A stretch of DNA of 64,000 nucleotides from Achatina immaculata. Taxonomy: Eukaryota > Mollusca > Gastropoda > Stylommatophora > Achatinidae. Made by a program: the position numbers and the translations under genes. The stretch is from assembly GCA_009760885.1 (NCBI GenBank), contig CM019715.1:22905642-22969641 (forward strand), written 5' to 3'. The notes under the pieces are model-generated. The model was not told where the DNA came from and did not search any database. It was given only the letters and a program-made list of their open reading frames with translations. Positions within the stretch are counted from its first letter, which is position 1; each line of letters begins with the position of its first letter. Below are positions 32,461-43,600 of the stretch, piece after piece.

Positions 32461-32961
32461 CGATAATGATAGATAACACAAAGAATTTTAGCATTATGCT
32501 CAATTTGAAGGTATTGATCAATTTTAATATATATGCCCGGGGGCTGTTGGTTATTATCCAATAATATGTCAACATTATTAGCAAAAAAGAAATGATTCGA
32601 TCCCTACAACAAATAGAAGAAGAAGTGAAGTGAATTCACATACAAAAAAAGTATAACCCAAAATGGAGTTGCTGGATGATAAACAAATATCCAATCAATC
32701 AATGCAGGCAGTTAGAACTCCTAGTTAGAAACACACCCTAAATCATGTACATTCTGAGTCCAGTCTAAACAAAAGACATTCAAGCTAAACGTTAGTGGGG
32801 TACCTGTAACAATTCTGCTTGTTTATGAACATCCTCTTATCAATCTTATCTAGCAGCTTTGATATTTTTGATGTCCTATATTTGTGCTTCTCAAAATTTG
32901 TTCAGCTACTCCCCTGCTGCTTCATGCCCTCTCTGTTTCTTTGGGGGAAATGATTAAAAAG

Positions 32962-33176
32962 ACAGTGGTTCTCAACCAGTGGGGAATAATTTCGCTCCAG
33001 TGGGACCACAGACTGACAGACTCAAACTGTTTCAGTATTATATGCATATTTTTTGGGCTGAACCCTATGAACCTGGTTGGGGGGGGGGGATAGGAGAAGG
33101 CTGTTAGGACAAAAGGAAGGAGAGGAATGGAGAGAACAACACACGTGGTGAGAGAACAAAAGGTTGAAAACCACTG
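32962..33176. mobile_element. hAT-like MITE
   Basis: Ends CAGTGGTTCTCAACC (32963-32977) and GGTTGAAAACCACTG (33162-33176) are 15-bp inverted repeats of hAT type. The internal 185 bp are non-coding with a G9 run. The flanking 8 bp on each side are A-rich but do not match clearly, so the target-site duplication is not confirmed. Confidence 0.65.
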
Positions 33177-33299
33177 GGTTAAAGACGTTAGTACAAAACA
33201 TAACAGCAACGCAAACAAAACTTCCCTGCTGCTAAATAATGACACAAGCTTATTTATTTCTCTTAAACAATTCTTGGACTTTTTTCTTCAAGTCGGAAT

Positions 33300-33735
33300 A
33301 AAATCACAAACAAATATCTCCCAGCGCACTGAAGAAACCTTTGTCAACGCCTTCCTAAGGAAGATTCTTCAGATTAGACGACCAGATACAATCGACAATG
33401 AAGAGTTATGGCAGAAAACGAACGAGCATGCAGTGAAAGAAATGATAATATTAAAAAAAAAAAAACGGTGGAGACGGGAATGGCGTACACTTTGAAAGCC
33501 TGCCACAGACTTAACCATGCGGGGTCTCGCCTGGAATCCCCAGGGAAAGAGGAAACAAAGAAACCCTAGAAATGCCCAGCAAAGTAGTCTTGAAGCAGAG
33601 ATTACAAACAAAAAAAAAATAAATAAAATAAAAGATGGACTAAGCCTGGAGACAGATAAAAGAAACAACCCAGGATAGAAATAAGTGGAGAGCCCTTGTT
33701 TATGCCTAAAGAAGGCGAGGAAGCACAATGAGGGA
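33300..33735 (+). mobile_element. LINE-5 3' end
   Basis: FVNAFLRKILQIRRPDTIDN, ELWQKTNEHAVKEMI, KKRWRRE, then after breaks WNPQGKRKQRNPRNA and CLKKARKH. This is the RIL-IRWPDTI-N-LW block found in many invertebrate LINE C-termini. Confidence 0.7.
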
Positions 33736-33916
33736 CACTGGATTACATCAATATCAGTGGGACTTTTCTTCCCGAGTTGTTGTGAACAAACAAGGGTAAA
33801 ATATTCTGTAAACCAGCCCAGCTGTCACTGGTTTGCTAAACTATCATTTACAAAGATCACTTTTCATGATGCAGAACAGCCATATTAAACAGCATATATG
33901 AAGCAGTACTGATTTA

Positions 33917-34190
33917 CATGGCGGCCTGGTTAGCTGAGTGGTTAGGACGAGGTTTAGTCCCAGAAGTGCGATTTTTTTTCTGGTACAGAGCAAAAAGGCC
34001 CCGGGGTTGACCCAGCCACTAAAAATGGGTAGCAGAGAAATCTGGGAAGGTAAACCGTGAAGACGTGATACTCGCCACATCACACTTTCATGTGCCAAAG
34101 GTCATGGAAAATACAGGCCTAACACTGTACTCCCCAATATGCCTTAACTAATGGCATGGAAACGGGAATTTTACCTTTACCTTTACTGAT
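33917..34190 (+). mobile_element. tRNA-derived SINE, tail type A
   Basis: Head GCGGCCTGGTTAGCTGAGTGG, centre GGGGTTGACCCAGCCACTAA, AAATGGGTAGCAGAGAAAT, tail GACGTGATACTCGCCACATC to GGCATGGAAACGGGAATTTT, ending ACCTTTACCTTTACT. The B-box region is damaged. The tail ends in short ACCTTT repeats. Confidence 0.85.
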
Positions 34191-35124
34191 TTTCATGCCT
34201 GACTGGCCCTAAGAATGTTGATAATTCTAAAAATCTAACTTTATGCACTCAAGTATCACATTGGCCTGATCTAGTAATAAACCTCGATGTTTAATATCAG
34301 CAGTTTGCATATCAATCTATCACCATATTCAAATGTATAAAGAAGTGAATGCAGGAAAAACTCTATTATAGCAAACAGACTCCCTAGACCACAGGTTTTC
34401 AACTTTTTAATGATTACAAATTCACCACCCCACCCCACCCCCCAGTGGATTGACCTTTGTATGCCCTCATACTTTCTGGACTCTATAACCACCACCATGC
34501 CCACACCCATCATCATCAATCTTATTTGCTACCCTGGAACCCCTCCATTAAATCATCAGAGGACAATCACATAAACATAAAAGTCTCGAGGATTGAGAAT
34601 GGAGCTACATCTACCATTATCCTATCTAGGGGTTTTCGTTTTTTTTTTCCTGCTTGTTTTTCAATGAAAGCCTCCTCGCTTTTTTTTTGCCCGTTTATTC
34701 GTTGTTTTCCCATTGACGTGGTTGTCTGTTCCCCTTTTTAAAAAAATGTTTCTTCATGTGCAGTAGTTTACTGGTCCATAATCATCAATCATTTCTTCCC
34801 ATGGTTTATGTCATTTTTTTCCCCCTTGGAATTTTCTTTAATTTATTTCTCTATCTTTCTAGAAATCTCCTGCCCTTAAATTCTTTCACTTCTGAATTAA
34901 TTTCCATCCTCTGCCAGAATAAATTTTGGTAGAAAGAAACTCGAAGGAAGTCACTCTGCAATTTAAAAATATCAGTTAGAAAAGTGGTACTTTTCACCCA
35001 AATTACATTTTGCTTTAAATATCACTCTGAGCATTTACTCGTATAAATGTGCAAGATCTAACAACGCCCCAGTGTTGTTTTTGAGTAAAAGAGTTAAACC
35101 TCTTAGTACTGCTGACACACTTCA
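34191..35124. other. Intergenic, nothing identified
   Basis: AT-rich with T runs and a CACCCCACCCC stretch near 34425-34442. An ACAGGTTTTCAACTTTT word at 34388 recalls an hAT end, without a partner. No gene seen. Confidence 0.4.
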
Positions 35125-35345
35125 GACACACGATAATTATCTATACAGGTTAAAGGAAAAGACAGGCACTGACATGGAATCCTCAAGGAAATAGAAAACG
35201 AGGAAGACCTAGACTTACTTGGAGAAGAGAAATTATGACAGTGCTCAGAGACAAGGGATACACATGAAAGGAAGCAGAGAGTAATTCCAAAAACAGAAAT
35301 GACTGAAGAGCCTTTATCCGTGGCCTATGCTCTTAAAGGAGTGAA
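35125..35345 (+). mobile_element. LINE-5-like 3' end fragment
   Basis: Across frame breaks: TDMESSRK, TRKT-TYLEKR, then GIHMKGSRE. It corresponds to WNPQGNRKRGRPRLTWRR-type tails and ends near a GLCS-like codon run at 35320. Confidence 0.5.
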
Positions 35346-35836
35346 AGGCAATGTATAGCAGTATTCGTGTAAAAAACTGTTGGCTTGATAGCAAGGGCAT
35401 TATTATGGGTTTTTCTTTTTGAATTTTCTCATGTTGAGATCCTTCGAGAAGGTCACGGGGACTGCAAAGCACGTGACAGGAAACTGTGGGGGTAAGGCTG
35501 AGTGCGTGGGTCAGTTTTTGGTTTGAACGTGTAACTAACTGTGTGGACGTTTTTTTTTTTGTGCGGTGTGATTTCTTCGTGGAACATATGAACGTTATAG
35601 TTGTACTGCAGTTGTAGTATGCATGGACTGGCCACATGGCAGGGATAACCAGCCGGCAGTCAGATTTAATGTTATTTTTCATCAACATTATCATCCTTCC
35701 ATCAATAAATGTTCCAAGTCACCGTTACACAGGATTTACTTGACTATCTGTACCAGTTGTCGAGGTTTTGAAGAGCCTGGATGAGAAGTACGTCTGGAAC
35801 AGTGTTTAACCAGGCGAGAGCGGATTAGTTCCTGAC
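35346..35836. other. Intergenic, nothing identified
   Basis: No motif in the overlapping minus-strand open frames. The flank of the LINE-1 target site starts at 35837. Confidence 0.4.
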
Positions 35837-35847
35837 AATGTGGGCCT

Positions 35848-38800
35848 TCACATGAAGTTACCATAGTCATGGGAGATTTTAATGCCAAAGTTGGTAAAGG
35901 AAGAACTTCAGACATCGTTGGTGACTATGGACTGGGGGAGAGGAATGACAGAGGTTATAAATTAATTGAATGGGCAAGAATACACAGCATGGTTGTAGGA
36001 AACACCTGGTTTAAACAACATCCTCGAAGACTGGCAACGTGGTGCAGTCCAGACAAAAAGACTTTTAACCAGATAGACTACATATTCATCAACAAACGAT
36101 TCCGCAATGCATTACTGACAACAAAAACCATGCCAGGCGCTGACTGCAATAGTGACCATGATCCACTCTGTGGAAAAGTTAGAATAAAACTAAAGAAAGC
36201 AGGAAGAAAAGTGAGAAACATCAAACTGAATACAGAACTTCTTAAAAATGACAAAGAACTGCGAGAACAATACAAAGTTATTATAACAAATAGATACAAT
36301 GCAATAGCAAAGATAAATAGTATAGATGAACAATGGGAAATGTTAAGAGATTCTATCCACCAAACTGTTAAGGAGATCTTCTTCTTCTTCTTCTTCTTCT
36401 TCGTTCACTTCTACCACCAAAAACCGCACTGTGAACCTACTGAATTCACACATGTGGTCCTCGTTAGGTCCGGTGGTCCCCTGTGTGGTCCAAAATAGAC
36501 CACATGAGTTCCACGAAGGACCACAAGGGGTTCAGAGTATCACAGTGCTTTAGCCTGTATTCTTGGTGGGTCTCGGAAGCGGGATTGCGTGACACCGTGG
36601 TTTTCATTGCACCAGTTTGGTCTAGGGTTGGACTTTCTCACCGGAAGACCTCGACGTGTTTGGAATATCAGTGCATCCCCGCTGGGTGAGAGGCGTTAGC
36701 CCACCCAGGACAGAGTTGGACTTTCTCACCTGAAAACCTCGACGTGTTATGAGATACCCGTGTATCACCGCCGGGTGAGAGGTGGTTGCCCATCCAGTCC
36801 AGGGTTGGACTTTCTCACCGGAAAACCTCAGCGTGATTAGGATACGCAGACATCCCCGCCGGGTGAGAGGTGGTTGCCTATCTAGACTTCCCTGGTCCAG
36901 TGTCTCCGACTTCAGCATTTTGCGGTCGTGGCCGCTACCCTTCCTAGTTGTGACCAGGATGGAGCTTTTGTCCAGGAGGACGATTCCTCGCCACTAGTGA
37001 CTTCTACCCCTGGGTTGAGCCGGTTTAGGCATTTCCCAGTATGGGCATGTTTGGGACGGGACCGACCTCTAGGGCAGAGGTACTGTGACATTCATAGCCT
37101 TCAAGATTCACCCCTGGTATGAGCCGGTTTAGGCAAAATTCACCAGTATGGGTGTTTATCAGGCGTTACCGACCTCTAGAGCGGAGGTGGCATGACATGT
37201 CTAGCCATCGAGTTCCACCCCTGGTGTGTGCCGGTTTAGGCATATTTCACCAGTGTAGGTGTATTTCGGACGTAGGCGGCCTCTAGAGCAGAGGTGCCGT
37301 GGTATAGCTCTCGTAGCGATACTACTGGACATACCAGGTTAAACTTCACTTTCCACCACCTTTTCCCATCGGCGCCGCACAGCAACCTTTATTTCCGCAT
37401 TTACTTCCTTAACCGGGAGGAGCTTCACTCCACGCGCGGCATTTGAAAAGTCAAGCCAGCAGTGACTTAACCTCTGGGACAAACCGGTTCATGCATTTCA
37501 CACGATATGACTGCACTCAGGACGTGGCCGACCTCCAGACCATAGGTGCCGTGATTTGACTGTTTGCTTCGCTTTATTCTTTCAACCACCTTTTCCGCAG
37601 TGATGCTGCGCGGCAACCTCATTTGCAAATTTCTTCATTGGCCGGGAAGAGCACCGCTCCACGCACGGCAGCTGAAGATCTCGCCAACAGCGGCAGATGA
37701 GCTACCAAACGTGACACTCATCTACCCTAAGTAACTGGTTTTCAGGCGCCAGATATTCGCCCTCGCCCCTTCTCCTGTCAGTTTAAACAGTTCTGCCACG
37801 GGAAGGCCAGGAGCTGGACTTGACTGCCAGAGGCTGTATGTGGCGCGTTTGCAGTCCTTAGAACCTTAAGGAGATAATACCACCAAAAAAAAAAAAAAAA
37901 AGAAGCCCCTAAAAATAAATGGATGACAGACGACATCTTAGGACTGATGGACAAGAGGAGGAGGAGTAAAAATAACGAGAAAAAATATAACAAGATAAAT
38001 AAAGAAATAAGACGCAAATGCAGAGAAGCAAAAGAAGTGTGGTTAAATGAGCAGTGCAGACAGATAGAGGACTCTCATATTAAAGACAGCAAAAACATGC
38101 ACAAACGAATTAATGAACTCACAGGCAGGAAAACAAAATATACCACAGGATGCCTGAAATCGAAAGAAGGTAAAATGTTAATGGGAAAAGAAGACATTGT
38201 GGACAGGTGGACAGAGTATATCGGTGAGATATATGGAGGAGAAAGACCAGAATTAACACCAGATACTGAAAACTGTGAGGGACCACCAATACTTGAAGAT
38301 GAAATCATAGATGCCATCAAACACATGAAGAAAGGAAAAGCGACTGGGCCTGATAATATAACAATAGAAGAAATAGAGGCACTAGAGGAGACAGGAATAA
38401 AAATAATAACCAAGTTACTGAATGACATTTACAACAGTGGTTATATTCCCAGTGACCTGATTAAATCCACGTTTATAGCACTACCAAAGAAACCAGGTGC
38501 AAAGAAATGTGACGACCACCGGACTATCAGCCTCTCATGTCACATAACGAAGCTACTTCTGAGAATAATTATGAGAAGAACAAGGAAAAAGATAAAAATG
38601 GAAATAGCAGATGAACAGTTGGATTTGTTGAAGGAAAGGGAACACACAATGCCATTTATGCTTTACGAACACTAACAGAAAGAGCTTTAGAAGTACAGTA
38701 AGATCTCTACTTATGCTTCATTGATTACACCAAGGCATTTGACAAGGTGAAACATAATGAAATTATTAAAATGCTTGAAGACATCAATATAGACGACAAA

Positions 38801-39798
38801 GACCTGAGGATTGTAAAACATCTATACTGGCAGCAAGAAGCAGCAGTTCGAGTTGAAAATAGAATTGGAAAATATCAACCTATAAAAAAAGGGGTGCGGC
38901 AAGGATGTGTACTATCTCCAGACCTTTTTTCTCTGTATAGCGAGAATATTCTAAGAATAATCATCACAGAACCAGGCATAAAAATTGGAGGATACAATAT
39001 TAACAACCTTCGGTATGCTGACGACACAGTACTGATAGCTGAGAACCAACAAGACCTGCAAAATCTCTTGGATAAAGTCGTCAAAGAAAGTGAACAGAAA
39101 GGCCTTACTTTGAACATCAAAAAGACAGAGACTATGGTTATATCTAAGAAACAGAATCAACCAGCATGCAGTATTAAATTAAACGGAACCATTCTAAAGC
39201 AGGTGCAGAAATTCAAATACCTTGGAGCAGTAATAACTTCAGATGGGAAATGCAGAACAGAAATTAGGAACAGAATAGGCCAAGCAAAGACTGCATTTCA
39301 GAGAATGAGAAACATATTAACCAACACATCCTTATCAATGAATGTTAGAAAACAAGTCCTAAAATGCTATATTGTACCTATCTTGTTATATGGAAGTGAA
39401 TCATGAACAATAGGCAAGTCTGCACAAAAATCATTGGAAGCAGCAGAAATGTGGTTTATTAGAAGAATGTTGCGAATCCCCTGGACAGTAAAAATAACTA
39501 ATGAAGAATGTATGAGAAGAGCTGGAGAGACAAAAAACCTTGTCAAAAAGATAAGAGAGAGACAATGTACTTTCATAGGACATGCAATGAGAAGAGGGGG
39601 CATTGAAAATATTATAACAACAGGAAAAATAGAAGGAAGAAGATGAAGAGGAAGACCAAGAGAAATGATACTGGACAGTCTGACGGGATAGTGTGAGAGG
39701 AGATCACCAACTGAGCGGATGGCCTGCATGAAGGATCGGGTACTCTGGAGAAGCATAATAGCCAACGCCAGTCGGCACGGCACATGATGATGATGATG
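35848..39798 (+). mobile_element. LINE-1 (RTE/BovB-like), longest copy, interrupted
   Basis: Flanked by an 11-bp target-site duplication, AATGTGGGCCT (35837-35847 and 39799-39809). It starts inside the endonuclease: MGDFNAKVG at 35869, WTSPD-like WCSPDKKTFNQIDYIF, and GADCNSDHDPLCGK (the SDH catalytic box). The RT follows element [30 protein letters not shown] near 38715, [23 protein letters not shown] near 39000, then the thumb and RRGGIEN...WRSIIANASRHGT tail with TGATGATGATGA. Defects: a frame shift near 38620, TAA near 38699, TGA 39404, TGA near 39644 and TAG near 39689. About 2.45 kb without the insertion. Confidence 0.92.
36378..37865 (-). mobile_element. Composite non-coding element X inserted in LINE-1
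   Basis: 1,488 bp bounded by a 10-bp target-site duplication, TTAAGGAGAT (36368-36377 and 37866-37875). In its own direction it begins near 37865, with C modules near 37690-37560 and 37440-37340. It has B modules near 37540, 37300, 37190 and 37080 (GACCTCTAGAGC-GAGGT and GAGCCGGTTTAGGCA on the plus strand). Three A modules follow near 36880-36620 (GTTGGACTTTCTCACCGGAA). It ends TGGTAGAAGTGAACGAAG plus GAA repeats. The module order is the same as in the shorter copy at 10362. No ORF is shared between copies. Confidence 0.8.
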
Positions 39799-39811
39799 AA
39801 TGTGGGCCTCA

Positions 39812-39823
39812 TATCACGTGATA
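39812..39823. promoter_or_regulatory. CACGTG palindrome (CLEAR-like E-box)
   Basis: TATCACGTGATA is a perfect 12-bp palindrome containing TCACGTGA, the core of the TFEB/CLEAR element known from lysosomal gene promoters. It lies three bases beyond the LINE-1 target-site duplication, about 690 bp upstream of the MANBA ATG. Function is inference. Confidence 0.35.
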
Positions 39824-40059
39824 GAACGTGCAATGTCGAACTATGCCAGATTTTTCTAACACTGAAAGGAAAAATAATTTCACTCGATGCAAATGCGTAT
39901 ACAAAATATTCTTGTCTGGTGCTAGAAGTATGCCGTTTACTTTAATTGAACAAGAAAACTTAAAATACAATTTTTCTATTGAAATGTACATATACAGAAG
40001 AGTTTAGCACATTCCATGGACAAATATAAAAGAAAATTTTTTTAAAAGTTCTAGATCAA

Positions 40060-40460
40060 ATTGGAAAGGAAAGGAAAAAACAGAGAACATTTGAAATATT
40101 TTAAGCTAACCAAGTGTTGAGGAAAACAGAAAGAGAAGTTACTGGATGGGCTGTCAGTGTTGCTAGGAAGAAAGTCACCGGCGGATCTCATAATCAACTC
40201 AAAAGGCAGGGAATTGTGGAGAGATATGATCGCCTATGCCACGCGGCATGGCACGATTGATTGAAGTGTTGTAACACAAATGGAAAACTTTATTTGAAGA
40301 AAATGAGCAAAAGAGAAGCAGCGACGTGGAAGGGAGAATAGCATAAAAGATATAGACCAGAATTAAAAAAAAAAGCTTGGTCAGGTGCACTATGAGCACA
40401 ATGGATAGAACGCGTGTTGATGGATTGCTGCTGTGGAAACGGAACAAGATGATGCTGATG
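40060..40460 (+). mobile_element. LINE 3' ends upstream of MANBA
   Basis: The first piece ends GRELWRDMIAYATRHGTID and stop, with GATTGATTGAAG as the tail (to about 40270). A second piece reads SGALWAQWIERVLMDCCCGN and GTR with stop, followed by GATGATGCTGATGAT up to 40460. Both resemble RTE C-termini. The second abuts the palindrome that precedes MANBA. Confidence 0.55.
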
Positions 40461-40481
40461 ATCACATGACTGTCATGTGAT
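40461..40481 (+). promoter_or_regulatory. Paired E-box palindrome in the MANBA proximal promoter
   Basis: ATCACATGAC and GTCATGTGAT are perfect inverted 10-bp arms with a single T between them, ending 32 bases before the MANBA start codon. Each arm holds TCACATGA/TCATGTGA, the type of E-box bound by MITF/TFE factors in known M-box and CLEAR-related sites. It may lie at or in the 5' UTR, because the transcription start is not visible. Confidence 0.5.
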
Positions 40482-40513
40482 ATCAGATGTTAACTACATG
40501 TTCTACATCGAAA

Positions 40514-40631
40514 ATGGTCACTAGGCGGTTCATACAGTTGGGCTTTATTTTTGCTTCCGTTTGCACATTTGTGCAAGCCTACATACGGGTAGATTTAAAT
40601 GGAGATGGATGGACTGTGGCGGACTCAGCAG
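40514..40631 (+). CDS. MANBA: MANBA exon 1 (signal peptide)
   Basis: ATG at 40514: [19 protein letters not shown] then VQA, a basic n-region followed by a hydrophobic core and an AXA-like end. The mature part starts [17 protein letters not shown], which aligns with the LSYSLRGNWSI block of the human enzyme. Donor GCAG|GTCTGT, phase 1, joins exactly to exon 2. It is too short to stand out as an open frame. Confidence 0.88.
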
Positions 40632-43600
40632 GTCTGTAGCATTAGTTTGATATAAGTAGGATCAGCTGTCTTATAGTAGTTAGTATAAGAGCAACAGTGT
40701 CCCAGTTTGAGACACCAAAATCCCATAACATCCATATATAGGAAGTCACAGTTGTAACTTTTGGTAAGTGATATAATTTATTCCTACGTTCAACGTCATG
40801 CCAGGTTCAAGTGCTGCTGCATTTCAGTATTTGGAGCTGCCTATAGCAAACCCATTATTTTGTGGGTGGTACGGGAGTCAGGGCTACGAGAGAGTTAAGA
40901 CTCACAGTAGAGTCAAGGCTACAGGAGAGTCAAGACATACAGTAAAGTCAAGGCTATGGGAGAGTCAAGACTTTAGAGTCAAGGCTATGGGATAATCCAA
41001 GACTTACAGTAGAGTCAAGGCCACGGGAGTAAGCCTAGATAAGAAAGTCCAGAGAGAAGGATCTTCAGCAGTGGATAAGATCCTTTATATCCATCTTTAG
41101 GTGGCTCATGCATCTCTTCTAGATTTCCAGATATATGGAAATCAGAAAGCATTGTAAATTAGAGCTGATTAGAACATTATAGAAGGAGTTAGTGCAGCAG
41201 TGGACAATGATTTGTCACCATTTTCAGTTGCCCACGTGAAGTATGAAAATCAAAGATAGAGGCACAAAGAAACTGGACCTTGTAATATGGACACTATTAT
41301 TACTGTGACTGATCATGCTAGCCTCACAAAAAAAAGAACAAATATATCCATACAACAAGAACTTTATTTTGAAGAAGGCTGGCTAGTAAAGAGGATTAAA
41401 CAGAGAAAACTTAAAATTTTGGACACATTAAATGTCATGATAATCTAGAGAAGGGGGCCGGCTAGCGTAGTGGTTAGAGCACTCGTCTAGCAACCAAATG
41501 GTCGAGGGTTCGAATCCCCAGCTGAGCGGGATTTTTTTTCCGACCAATACGGCCCTGAGGTCGACCCAGCCTCGTAAAATGGGTACCAGAGAAAATCTGG
41601 GAAGTAAAGGCAGCGAGGAAAGGAACTGGTCACCCTACCTCACACGCTGATGACCCAGCATAATGAGGTCTCTAACGCTTCACCCCCTACGGCATTTGAA
41701 ATGCTATGGGACTATCTTTACTTTTTTAATCTAGAGAAGACCGTCTTGGAAGGGTACATAATGGGAAAAAGAAAGAGAGGAAGACCAAGGCGAAGATGGC
41801 TGCAAGACATCGTTGATAATCTGCAAATGGATCCATCAGCAGCAGGGTATCTTGCTCACAACCGAGAGGCCTACAGAAGTGCTGTTAGGGAGGCAAAGTT
41901 CTGCAAGGGACATGCAAATGAATGAATGATCATGCCAGCCAAATGGTGGCATCAGCATATGATTAGCACCTCAGTAAACTGTATTAACAGAATGTGTGTG
42001 TACACAAAGTTCATTAACTGTCAAGGCCTGATCAAGCTGTATTAGGCTTTTAGTGTTGGTGAAGCCTGCTTTATGTAGGACATGAAGAAACTGATCATCC
42101 TTTGTAGTTGTTTAATTTTAGAATGTCGCCAGTTCTGAATTTTTTTTTTTTTTTGGAAGCAGTTTTATTTGTAGCTCAGTCAGGTTTGAACATTTAAATA
42201 GGAAATGTTGACCTATTTATTCCTCATTATCTGCAGTCTGGGTTGTGGTTGTCAGTGATTCTGTTTTAGGTGTTTAATGTGATAATTTGTTCACAGCCTA
42301 AATATGGTGATTCAGTTTTATCTGCTTAAATTATGTGATTCATTTGTGGGTCTAAAAATTGGCAAACTACTTTGCGAGCCCTATGTGACGTCTAACGGCA
42401 AGGGAAGGATATAAGATAAGATTTGTGGGTCTGGTTGCACAGAGCACACCCAGTATTCCCTCTTCCCCACTGATTCAGTTATTCTTCTTCGATAATATCA
42501 CACATTGTTCAGAAAAGAAGTTGTTTAACTGTTTTTTTATGATATCACACAGAAATTGTTTAACTGTTTTTTGATGGTGTCATACAGAAATTGTTTAACT
42601 GTTTTTTTGATGGTGTCATACAGAAAGTGTTTAACTGTTTTTTTTTATATCACACAGAAATTGTTTAACTGTTTTTTTAAAAAAAAATAATATCACACAG
42701 AAATTGTTTAATTGTTTTGTGATGGTATCACACAGAAGTTGTTTATGTTAGGAAACTTCTTTATTCGGTAAATAAACTATAAACTTTCACTCGCTGATCA
42801 CATTAACAGACAACTGCCAGTAAATTGCACTAAAAAAAAAGAAAAGAGAAACTGAAACTTTTCAAAGGTTGTTGGTTACCATAGCTGGTTTATATTTTGA
42901 AAAAGCTAGTTTAAAAACAAGCAACAAAATTAGTTGAAGGATAATCAGGCCAATAAGCTGATGATGCTCAGTTTTCATGGAGGAGATTGAGTCAGTTTTG
43001 ACTTTCATTTAGCATGTGAGCATTATGTATTATATCTCATCACAAATAAAGTAAGAATAACATTTCATGCAAACATTTCATTTCCGCTGATGTTTGTAAA
43101 GCGTGTCAAATATTACATTTTAAAAAAAAAAAGTATAAAGTACCGAAAGTTGTAATGACAAACAAAAACTAGTATTTCAGAATGTTCTTCATGAAAAATG
43201 AAAGGCAGGTACAACTGTACTTGTTTAAAAAAAAAGACTAGTACAATCATTGTTTTACTGAGACTTTATGGAGTTTAGTTTAAGCAAAAATTTAATAGCT
43301 AATGTTGTATGTCCTTACTGTGAACTTGAAAGCCTTAATAGCAAATGCTGCTGAATAACTTTACATAAATTCATTGTACAGAGCTGGAATGTCCTCTAGT
43401 AGAGTGGCTTTATTTTTGGGTTGGGAAGGGCATTCTTATCAAAATCCACCACTGTGGGGAAACTGACTTGATGACCAGGAAGTGACAGCACAACAGTCTG
43501 CTGCCAATGGCGCTACCATGAGTGCCTTGATCACATTTGCTCTCTGGCCCTACAGTTTGGCTCCCTGGTTCTTATTATATTGTGTCATTTCAGTTTCTGT

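Noticed and set aside
32284..32561. Overlapping ORFs of 60 and 137 codons
   Set aside because: Both lie across a reverse SINE copy and neither is shared with other SINE copies.
35869..36498. Host endonuclease gene (often annotated as craniofacial development protein 2-like)
   Set aside because: It is the LINE-1 endonuclease domain inside a TE with a target-site duplication and an RT domain downstream.
41454..41560. tRNA gene
   Set aside because: A and B boxes are good, but the sequence is a SINE head: it is followed by the shared SINE centre and tail, is bounded by a 12-bp duplication, and has no foldable acceptor stem pair at tRNA spacing.
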